Source of the DNA: Desulfobacterales bacterium
GTDB taxonomy: Bacteria; Desulfobacterota; Desulfobacteria; Desulfobacterales; C00003060
Length of the DNA: 5,065 nt
Assembly: GCA_030668505.1 (NCBI GenBank)
Contig: DAOUTV010000178.1
Coordinates: forward strand, 1 to 5,065
Direction of reading: 5' to 3'
Position 1 is the stretch's first letter, and every line of letters starts with the position of its first letter. Shown one piece after another: positions 1 through 5,064 of the stretch. The position numbers and the translations under genes were made by a program. A model generated the notes under the pieces. That model did not search any database. It was given only the letters and a program-made list of their open reading frames with translations, and was not told where the DNA came from.

Positions 1-142
1 GACCTTTGAAAAACGAGACATTTTTTTGTCAGGCAAGGAAGGCAAAAATTTTAACCGGAGGAATACATTATGTATTTCGAGGATTAAAATTCGAAGCCTG
101 ACACCGCATCACGAAAAAATGACAGTTTTGCAAAGGTCTCGT
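1..142. repeat. Long imperfect palindrome, probable MITE-like or dispersed intergenic repeat
   Basis: The two halves of this stretch are imperfect reverse complements centred near base 69. Matching blocks, from outside inward, are GACCTTTG (1-8) with CAAAGGTC (131-138), CATTTTTT (19-26) with AAAAAATG (114-121), TGTCAGGC (27-34) with GCCTGACA (96-103), AATTTTAA (47-54) with TTAAAATT (84-91), and the central AATACAT-T-ATGTATT (62-76). The right arm carries about 9 extra bases between the second and third blocks. On the minus strand the right end reads GAGACCTTTGCAAAAC. If that is a terminal inverted repeat, the left end starts a few bases before the window. No transposase is present, so a non-autonomous element or an extragenic palindrome is the likeliest reading. 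It could also act as a large hairpin ending transcription from an upstream gene. The symmetry is directly visible; the mobile-element identity is inference. Confidence 0.55.
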
Positions 143-168
143 TTTTTCCTTGACACCAAGGCAAGAAA

Positions 169-198
169 GTGGCATTCGGCTACAGAGAAGAAGATAAT
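169..198 (+). promoter_or_regulatory. Candidate sigma-70 promoter for the leader and aro operon
   Basis: The hexamer GATAAT (193-198) matches five of six bases of the -10 consensus. It lies 18 bp after GTGGCA (169-174), which matches four of six bases of the -35 consensus. Transcription would start near 204-206, just ahead of the leader Shine-Dalgarno AAGGGA (208-213). That gives a very short untranslated segment, as is common for attenuator leaders. A perfect -35 hexamer, TTGACA, also occurs at 150-155 but has no acceptable -10 at 16-18 bp. The call rests on hexamer matching alone. Confidence 0.4.
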
Positions 199-220
199 GG
201 TAATTACAAGGGATTTTGAG

Positions 221-292
221 ATGGGAGCTTTTTTTTACTATTATGGGTATCCTGGTCAGGTCTGCCCAAGGCTAAAGAGGAGTATGCATTAG
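221..292 (+). CDS. Phe/Tyr-rich leader peptide of the aro operon attenuator
   Basis: This 23-codon ORF encodes a peptide beginning MGAFFYYYGYPG, with six aromatic residues among positions 4-10 (codons TTT TTT TAC TAT TAT GGG TAT). It ends at TAG, 25 nt before a strong intrinsic terminator. The start at 221 is preferred because AAGGGA (208-213) lies 7 nt upstream. An in-frame ATG at 197 has only a weak purine-rich upstream sequence and would fall before the predicted transcription start. By analogy with pheL and trpL leaders, the peptide itself probably has no function. Translating it senses charged tRNA-Phe and tRNA-Tyr: stalling at these codons favours the antiterminator and rapid passage favours the terminator. 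The codon run and downstream structures are directly visible; the regulatory role is inference from the established attenuation model. I know of no standard gene symbol for it. Confidence 0.82.
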   Translation: MGAFFYYYGYPGQVCPRLKRSMH

Positions 293-336
293 AAGAAAAT
301 AGACTATAAGAACTCCAAGCCGGGGGCAGGCCAGAC
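245..336 (+). promoter_or_regulatory. Attenuator antiterminator helix and competing 1:2 hairpin
   Basis: Bases 255-267 (GTCAGGTCTGCCC) can pair antiparallel with 324-336 (GGGCAGGCCAGAC). Twelve of thirteen positions pair, including one G-U (261-330), with a single A-A mismatch (258-333). This uses half of the 5' arm and most of the loop of the downstream terminator, so the two structures exclude each other. The same upstream segment can instead fold locally: GGGTA (245-249) with TGCCC (263-267), plus CCT (251-253) with AGG (258-260). A ribosome stalled on the Tyr codons at 236-250 would cover the start of the local hairpin and leave most of 255-267 free to form the antiterminator. A ribosome that reaches the stop codon at 290-292 has cleared this segment, so the local hairpin and the terminator can form. 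Pairings were worked out by hand without energy calculation. Confidence 0.68.
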
Positions 337-361
337 ACCCTGCCCCCGGCTTTTTTATTTT
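317..361 (+). terminator. Rho-independent terminator of the aro attenuator
   Basis: The arms AAGCCGGGGGCAGG (317-330) and CCTGCCCCCGGCTT (339-352) are perfect reverse complements, giving a 14-bp stem whose inner 12 bp are almost entirely G-C. The loop is 8 nt, CCAGACAC. A T-tract with one A interruption runs to 361. The structure lies between the leader stop codon (292) and aroF (428), with no other gene between. That places it as the conditional terminator of an attenuator rather than the end of an upstream operon, although it would also stop read-through from upstream. Confidence 0.92.
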
Positions 362-367
362 CAGGTA

Positions 368-411
368 AAGGGCCGCGGAGGCAAAAATCACCGCGGCCTT
401 TATTATTTTTT
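368..411 (+). terminator. Second terminator-like hairpin just upstream of aroF
   Basis: GGCCGCGG (371-378) and CCGCGGCC (391-398) form a perfect 8-bp all-G-C stem. It extends by G-U and two A-U pairs to 368/401. The loop is 12 nt and A-rich, and the 3' side runs into TTTATTATTTTTT (399-411). The hairpin starts only 7 nt after the first terminator and ends just before the aroF Shine-Dalgarno (415-420), which it does not sequester. It has the form of an intrinsic terminator with an imperfect U-tract. I see no upstream segment that would pair with it as an antiterminator. It may be a partial barrier, an RNA-stabilising 5' stem on the processed mRNA, or a second checkpoint. Confidence 0.62.
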
Positions 412-427
412 CAGAGGAGGTTGACCA

Positions 428-1447
428 ATGATTATTGTCATGAAAAGCAAGGCCAATCAGCAAGAGCTTGATAACGTCATCAATTGGATTGAATCAGTTG
501 GTTATGAGGCCCACGTGTCAAAAGGCGTGGAAAGAACCATAATCGGAGCCATTGGTGACGAGAGGGGAAAGGTAGTATTGAAGTCCGCTGAAAACATGCC
601 GGGCGTCGAAAAGGTGATGCCGATTTTACAGCCTTATAAGCTAGCAAGTCGGGAAGCCAAGGATGGTAATACCGTTATAAAGGTAGGCAACGTAGAGATA
701 GGCGGGCCCGAATTTGTGGTCATAGCAGGCCCCTGTGCAGTGGAAAGTGAAGAGCAGCTCATGGAAGCCGCCAGTGTTGTGAAGAATGCCGGAGCCTCTA
801 TGCTGAGAGGAGGAGCATTTAAACCAAGGACCTCCCCTTACAGTTTCCAGGGCATGGAAGAAGAAGGTTTAAAGCTCTTGGCACAGACCCGGGAAAAAAC
901 GGGGCTGCCCATAGTGACCGAAGTCATGAGTTCCTCACAGGTGGAACTTGTTGAAAGTTATGCGGACGTGCTTCAAGTGGGGGCCAGAAACGTCCAGAAT
1001 TTCGCCCTATTGAAAGCAGTGGGGCATGCAAAAAAGCCCGTCCTTTTGAAAAGGGGAATGATGACCACGCTGGAAGAGTTACTCATGTCAGCTGAATACA
1101 TCATGGCCTCGGGAAATGACCACGTCATCCTGTGCGAGCGAGGGATTCGCACCTTTGAAACCGCCATGCGCAACACACTTGATATCAGTGCAGTGCCCGT
1201 CTTAAAGGAAAAGACCCACTTGCCGGTTATTGTGGATCCCAGCCACGCTATAGGCCAGTGGCGGTTTGTGCTCCCACTGGCAAAGGCGGCAGTGGCGGTC
1301 GGAGCAGACGGCTTGCTTATAGAAGTGCACCCACACCCTGAGCAAGCCCTCTGTGATGGAGCTCAATCCCTGAAGCCTGAAAAATTCTCCAAGCTTATGG
1401 ATGAAATTGAATCGATTGCAAAAATCGTCAGAAAAGGGTATGCATAA
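428..1447 (+). CDS. aroF: 3-deoxy-7-phosphoheptulonate (DAHP) synthase, type I beta with N-terminal regulatory domain
   Basis: This cytosolic enzyme of 339 residues condenses phosphoenolpyruvate and erythrose-4-phosphate to DAHP, the first committed step of aromatic synthesis. Residues 1 to about 70 form the small ferredoxin-like (ACT-like) domain typical of this subtype. The TIM-barrel catalytic domain starts near residue 85. Visible motifs are GPCAVES (101-107), RGGAFKPRTSPYSFQG (127-142), GARNVQN (185-191), LKRG (207-210), CERGIRTFE (236-244) and DPSHAIGQ (270-277). Predicted metal ligands, by analogy with the Thermotoga maritima enzyme, are Cys103, His273, Glu299 and Asp310. In that enzyme (338 aa) the N-terminal domain mediates Tyr/Phe feedback inhibition, so the same is likely here. 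The ATG at 428 is chosen for its AGGAGG (415-420) 7 nt upstream and the family-typical MIIVMK start. It is first in the operon and lies directly behind the attenuator. The symbol aroF is used generically; it could equally be called aroG. Confidence 0.96.
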   Translation: MIIVMKSKANQQELDNVINWIESVGYEAHVSKGVERTIIGAIGDERGKVVLKSAENMPGVEKVMPILQPYKLASREAKDGNTVIKVGNVEIGGPEFVVIAGPCAVESEEQLMEAASVVKNAGASMLRGGAFKPRTSPYSFQGMEEEGLKLLAQTREKTGLPIVTEVMSSSQVELVESYADVLQVGARNVQNFALLKAVGHAKKPVLLKRGMMTTLEELLMSAEYIMASGNDHVILCERGIRTFETAMRNTLDISAVPVLKEKTHLPVIVDPSHAIGQWRFVLPLAKAAVAVGADGLLIEVHPHPEQALCDGAQSLKPEKFSKLMDEIESIAKIVRKGYA

Positions 1448-1451
1448 TATT

Positions 1452-2546
1452 ATGGAGCGCATTAGAGTGAACCTGGAAATGTCCCGCAAGGACTCTTATG
1501 AAATTTTCATTGATGAGGATTTCGTGGGCCCTGGTGGATTGATCACGAAGGTCCAGAATCATGTGGATCGGTACGTGATCATTACAGACTCAAACGTCAA
1601 CCCTCTTTACGGGAAAATGGTGACGGAAAGGTTCAAGCAGACCGCCATCCCTGTTGACATTGTTGAAATACCTGCTGGAGAATCATCAAAATCACTCGAC
1701 ACCGTTTTTAACGTAGCAAGACAACTCATCAGGCTGAAGGTCAGCCGGAAATCGCTGCTTATTGCCCTGGGTGGTGGAGTGGTCGGCGATGTGGCGGGCT
1801 TTGTTGCATCCATATACATGAGGTCAATCCCGTACATCCAAATTCCCACAACCCTTCTTGCCCAGGTGGACAGCAGCGTTGGCGGCAAGACTGGGGTGGA
1901 TCTTCCAGAGGGGAAAAATCTTCTGGGAACTTTCTATCAGCCAAAGGCCGTTTATATAGGGCTGTCATTCCTAAAGACGCTTTCAGAGAAGGATCTTGCA
2001 AATGGGTTGGCAGAGATCATCAAATACAGCATAATTGGCGATCATAACCTCTTCGAATTCCTCGAACAAGAAAGCGACGGGATTAAGAAGCGCAAGCCTT
2101 CTCTAATGGAAAGCTTGGTTGGGCGTTCCTGCAAGATAAAGGCAGATATTGTGGAGATGGATGAAAAAGAACTCGGCTTGAGGCGCATTCTCAATTTTGG
2201 CCATACCCTGGGGCATGCACTGGAGGCTGCGTCCGGCTATGGCCTTTCTCATGGAGAGGCTGTCTCCATAGGGATGGTGGGGGCTGCAAATATTTCGCAT
2301 AGGCTCGATTACCTGAACATGGCATCTTACCAAAGAATTGTTGATTTGATTAAACACTATCACCTGCCCACCAAGATTCCGGCAGGTATGGAGACGGCAC
2401 AAATCATGGGCTTTATGGCAACCGACAAAAAGGCCGTCGGAGGGCAACTGCACTTTGTGCTCATAAAAAAAGTTGGCGCACCTTTTGTGACTCCTGAAAT
2501 CCCCTCAGGTGTTGTGGTGGAGGCCATTGAGGCACTTCAGGGATGA
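1452..2546 (+). CDS. aroB: 3-dehydroquinate synthase
   Basis: This 364-residue enzyme cyclises DAHP to 3-dehydroquinate, using NAD+ and a divalent metal, usually zinc. Numbered from the ATG at 1452, motifs include PAGESSKSL (74-82), the nucleotide-binding GGGVVGDVAGF (107-117) and PTTLLAQVDSSVGGKTGVD (132-150). LAEIIKY (187-192 region) gives metal ligand Glu188, FGHTLGHALE (249-258) gives His251, and LSHGEA (265-270) gives His267. All three expected ligands are present and the length is normal. The start is not fully settled. ATG 1452 lies 4 nt after the aroF stop and gives the family-like MERIRVNL, but the nearest Shine-Dalgarno, AAAAGGG (1432-1438), is 13 nt away. An in-frame ATG at 1440 overlaps aroF and sits only 1 nt from that site. 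Translation is probably coupled to aroF. It supplies the step immediately after AroF. Confidence 0.96.
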   Translation: MERIRVNLEMSRKDSYEIFIDEDFVGPGGLITKVQNHVDRYVIITDSNVNPLYGKMVTERFKQTAIPVDIVEIPAGESSKSLDTVFNVARQLIRLKVSRKSLLIALGGGVVGDVAGFVASIYMRSIPYIQIPTTLLAQVDSSVGGKTGVDLPEGKNLLGTFYQPKAVYIGLSFLKTLSEKDLANGLAEIIKYSIIGDHNLFEFLEQESDGIKKRKPSLMESLVGRSCKIKADIVEMDEKELGLRRILNFGHTLGHALEAASGYGLSHGEAVSIGMVGAANISHRLDYLNMASYQRIVDLIKHYHLPTKIPAGMETAQIMGFMATDKKAVGGQLHFVLIKKVGAPFVTPEIPSGVVVEAIEALQG

Positions 2547-3679
2547 GCAAGGATTCCTTAGACAGGCTAAGACGCAGAATTGAAGACCTGGACGTGGCAC
2601 TCCTAAAGCTCTTGAACGAACGGGCAACTGTTGCCATTCAAATCGGCAAACTAAAGACCCAAAACGGCATGAGTATCTATGACCCAACCCGGGAAGAGGC
2701 GATATACGGATATCTGGCCAAACACAACAATGGGCCGATCAAGATTTCAGATATGAACAGAATATTTTCCGAGATAATCTCGGTTTCGAGAAAGCTACAG
2801 TTCACTGCGGCCTCCGACAACTCTGAACCCCCGGTGGAATCGGCTGCCGACAGAAACATAGGCGTGCTTAGCGGAAACACCGCAGTTTATTGTATTCTGG
2901 GGAACCCCGTGGCACAGAGCATGAGCCCCCTTATGCACAATACCGCATTCACGCTTCTTGGCATAGATGCGATCTACTTACCCTTTGAAGTGGAGGATCT
3001 GCAGGAAGCCGTTGCAGGCATGAAAGCACTTGGGATAAGGGGTGCTAGCGTGACACACCCTTTTAAGACACAGATCATTAGTCTCATCGACGAAATTGAT
3101 GATACAGCCGAAAAGATTGGGGCGGTCAACACATTAGTCTTTGGGAAAGAAAGGATCCGGGGTACCAACACAGACTGGGTTGGGGCTGTAAGGTGCCTTG
3201 AGACCTTGCTTACCATACAAGGTCACAACTTTGTGGTGCTCGGCGCAGGGGGGGCGGCAAGGGCTGTGGTTTTCGGTATAACCAGCAAAGGGGGCAAGGC
3301 TATTATTGTAAACAGGTCGGGGGAGCAAGGAAGGGCGTTGGCCGAGGAATTTGATTGTGCTTTTGTTCCCCTTTCCGAGATCGAAAGCGTTCGTGGAGAC
3401 TGTTTGGTCAATACCACACCTGTAGGAATGTATCCCAAAGAAGGCGAGATGCCTGTACCAAAGCGGGTAATAGGTACATACAAGGCGGTTGCAGATGTTA
3501 TATACAACCCCCTTCAGACAATGCTTCTAAAGGAGGCAAAGGCGGCAGGATGCATGGTGGCGAGCGGCTTTGAGATGTTTTTGTATCAGGGAACCGAACA
3601 GTTTACTATTTGGACCGGGATGAAGGCCCCGGTTAAGGAAATGGGGAAAGTGGTTTATGAAAGGTTGGCGACAAAATGA
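2543..3679 (+). CDS. aroE: Chorismate mutase (AroQ)-shikimate dehydrogenase (AroE) fusion
   Basis: This 378-residue protein joins two pathway enzymes. Residues 1 to about 88 are an AroQ-fold chorismate mutase (chorismate to prephenate). Residues aligning by eye with the E. coli P-protein active site are all present: Arg10, Arg27, Lys38, Asp47, Arg50, Glu51, Ser82 and Gln86. A polar linker spans about 89-112. Residues 113-378 are shikimate dehydrogenase, the NADPH-dependent reduction of 3-dehydroshikimate. Its motifs are SMSPLMHN (126-133), SVTHPFK (169-175) with catalytic Lys175, GAVNT (193-197), GTNTDWVG (207-214) with catalytic Asp211, NADP loop GAGGAAR (234-240), NTTPVGM (290-296) and Gln349. 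The usual NVT of the substrate loop is SVT. The ATG overlaps the aroB stop as ATGA, with no well-placed Shine-Dalgarno, which suggests coupled re-initiation. The two activities are not consecutive steps, so channelling is not an obvious reason for the fusion. Both halves look active; this is inferred from residues only. Confidence 0.94.
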   Translation: MSKDSLDRLRRRIEDLDVALLKLLNERATVAIQIGKLKTQNGMSIYDPTREEAIYGYLAKHNNGPIKISDMNRIFSEIISVSRKLQFTAASDNSEPPVESAADRNIGVLSGNTAVYCILGNPVAQSMSPLMHNTAFTLLGIDAIYLPFEVEDLQEAVAGMKALGIRGASVTHPFKTQIISLIDEIDDTAEKIGAVNTLVFGKERIRGTNTDWVGAVRCLETLLTIQGHNFVVLGAGGAARAVVFGITSKGGKAIIVNRSGEQGRALAEEFDCAFVPLSEIESVRGDCLVNTTPVGMYPKEGEMPVPKRVIGTYKAVADVIYNPLQTMLLKEAKAAGCMVASGFEMFLYQGTEQFTIWTGMKAPVKEMGKVVYERLATK

Positions 3680-4947
3680 GGCTGATTAGACCGATCAAAA
3701 ATATTAATGCGACGATCCGTGTGCCCGGTTCAAAGAGCTATACCCAAAGGGCCCTGATCACCTCTGCGCTGGCCGATGGCAGGTCTGTAATAAAAAACGC
3801 TTTAATCTCTGAGGATACCCTGAATTTGATAGAGGCCCTGAATTTGCTGGGCGCAACCATTGACCAAGAACACCAAGATCTTGTTGTTGGGGGGACGGGC
3901 GGTAAACTCGTTACGCCTTCTTCAAAACTTTATCTGGGAAACAACGGAACCGGGCTCCGGTTTCTGACCGGCACCATCTCCTTGGGACATGGCACCTTTG
4001 TACTTGACGGTAACAGCCGAATGCGTCAAAGGCCGATTCAGCCTCTTATTGATGCCCTAACCAAGATGGGGGTTAAGGCTTTGTGCGTTGAAGGGAACGG
4101 ATGCCCCCCTGTGGAGGTCCGGGCAACAGGGCTTCCAGGGGGCAAGACAAGCTTGAATAGGGGGCTCAGCAGTCAGTATGTATCATCCCTCCTTCTATCC
4201 GCACCGTATGCTGAAAAAGATACCGAGATCGAGATTTGCGCCAACATTCCATCCTGGCCATATATAGAGCTGACCTTGGATGTGATGGCAAACTTTGGCG
4301 TGGAGGTATCAGTCTCCGAAGACAGACTTTTTTATGTTAAGGCACCCAAAGTCTATCAGCCTAGAGAATATGTGATAGAGGGCGATCTCTCAAGCGCAAC
4401 CTATTTTATGGCTGCAGCCGCCATCCTTGGCCAGAATATAAGAATATCGAATATTAACCCCAATTCGCTTCAGGGGGATTTGCGTCTTTTGGATATCCTG
4501 GAGACCATGGGATGCCAAGTATCCAAATCTGAAGAAGGGGTTCAGGTAACCGGGCCGTTGTCGAACCATGAGGATCTTTCTTTCGACTTGAACGACGTGC
4601 CGGACATGGTTCCGGCACTCGCTGTGGTATCTGCATTCAGGAAGGGAAAGACCACCCTGAAAAACATATTGCATCTGAGGGTGAAGGAATCGGACAGGGT
4701 TGCCGCCCTGACCTGTGAACTTAGAAAGATCGGTGCTCGGGCTGAAGAAATAGGAGATCAGATGGTCGTCCAGGGAATCGCTAGTCACGGGGCTGAAATA
4801 GACTGTTACAGAGATCACCGGATTGCCATGAGTTTTGCCATAGCTGGGTTGGCCATAGAGGGTATTGCCATTAAAGATCCTGATTGTGTCAAAAAATCGT
4901 TTCCGGATTTTTGGGAAAAGCTGGAAGCGCTTTCGATTGATGATTGA
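3676..4947 (+). CDS. aroA: 3-phosphoshikimate 1-carboxyvinyltransferase (EPSP synthase)
   Basis: This 423-residue cytosolic enzyme transfers the enolpyruvyl group of PEP to shikimate-3-phosphate, giving EPSP. Key segments are PGSKSYTQRA (17-26; Lys20, Ser21, Arg25), LGNNGTGLRF (87-96), RQRPIQPLIDAL (117-128), SSQYVSSLL (165-173), DLNDVPD (304-310) with catalytic Asp310, RVKESDR (335-341) with catalytic Glu338, YRDHRIAM (378-385) and KKSFPDFWE (406-414). Length is normal and both halves of the inside-out barrel are complete. The PEP-site loop has Gly91 where the E. coli enzyme has Gly96, and Phe96 where E. coli has Pro101. The motif style SKSYTxRA with GTxLRF recalls archaeal and some deltaproteobacterial enzymes more than the E. 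coli type (from memory, not a search). The start overlaps the preceding stop by ATGA, with GAAAGG (3659-3664) 11 nt upstream. It is the last gene in the window, and no clear terminator follows within 118 nt. Confidence 0.96.
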   Translation: MRLIRPIKNINATIRVPGSKSYTQRALITSALADGRSVIKNALISEDTLNLIEALNLLGATIDQEHQDLVVGGTGGKLVTPSSKLYLGNNGTGLRFLTGTISLGHGTFVLDGNSRMRQRPIQPLIDALTKMGVKALCVEGNGCPPVEVRATGLPGGKTSLNRGLSSQYVSSLLLSAPYAEKDTEIEICANIPSWPYIELTLDVMANFGVEVSVSEDRLFYVKAPKVYQPREYVIEGDLSSATYFMAAAAILGQNIRISNINPNSLQGDLRLLDILETMGCQVSKSEEGVQVTGPLSNHEDLSFDLNDVPDMVPALAVVSAFRKGKTTLKNILHLRVKESDRVAALTCELRKIGARAEEIGDQMVVQGIASHGAEIDCYRDHRIAMSFAIAGLAIEGIAIKDPDCVKKSFPDFWEKLEALSIDD

Positions 4948-4981
4948 TTTGGGAGCATTACTGATTTCTTGCCGGCGTTGA

Positions 4982-5001
4982 AAATCCCCCTAAATCCCCC
5001 T
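4982..5001. repeat. Tandem 10-bp repeat AAATCCCCCT
   Basis: Two perfect head-to-tail copies of AAATCCCCCT (4982-4991 and 4992-5001) lie 34 bp after the aroA stop. C-rich repeats of this kind (GGGGGATTT on the other strand) are familiar as dispersed intergenic sequences in several bacterial groups. Only the two copies here are directly visible; genome-wide dispersion is inference. Confidence 0.5.
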
Positions 5002-5002
5002 T

Positions 5003-5064
5003 CCCGCCTGCCAGCGCCACGCTCGCCGGGCAGCTACAATGCCTGCACACATGGCAATGGCGGG
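5003..5064. repeat. GC-rich inverted repeat downstream of aroA
   Basis: CCCGCC (5003-5008) pairs with GGCGGG (5059-5064), and TGCCA (5009-5013) pairs with TGGCA (5052-5056), leaving a 2-nt bulge (5057-5058). Inside are smaller stems such as AGCG-CCA-CGCT (5013-5023) and GCAG/CTGC (5030-5033 with 5043-5046). There is no following T-tract within the window, so it is not a recognisable intrinsic terminator. It looks like part of a palindromic intergenic repeat or structured 3' end cut by the window edge. The remaining 4948-5065 sequence shows no gene. Confidence 0.4.

Noticed and set aside
150..178. Promoter based on the perfect TTGACA at 150-155
   Set aside because: No hexamer at 15-19 bp spacing resembles TATAAT (CATTCG at 17 bp is poor). 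GATAAT at 193-198 with GTGGCA is a better pair.
170..183. Sigma-54 promoter at TGGCATTCGGCTAC
   Set aside because: The -24 TGGCA matches, but the -12 element should end in GC at the right spacing and here reads AC.
26..220. Longer reading frame upstream of and in frame with the leader peptide
   Set aside because: It runs through the palindromic repeat, lacks a convincing ribosome binding site at its early ATG, and has no family-like sequence. The Shine-Dalgarno and aromatic codon run support the short start at 221.
361..411. T-box riboswitch, suggested by ACCGCGG in the second hairpin
   Set aside because: The conserved GGTGGNACCGCG antiterminator sequence and the specifier-loop region are absent. 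The CCGCGG simply belongs to an 8-bp stem.
272..463. 63-codon minus-strand frame across the attenuator
   Set aside because: It is antisense to the terminator stems and the aroF start. Its sequence comes from those structures and shows no family features.
2103..2453. 116-codon minus-strand frame inside aroB
   Set aside because: It is antisense to the conserved metal-binding region of aroB, with no independent evidence of coding.
4390..4818. 142-codon minus-strand frame inside aroA
   Set aside because: It is fully antisense to a well-supported EPSP synthase, has no recognisable domain, and is typical of shadow frames.
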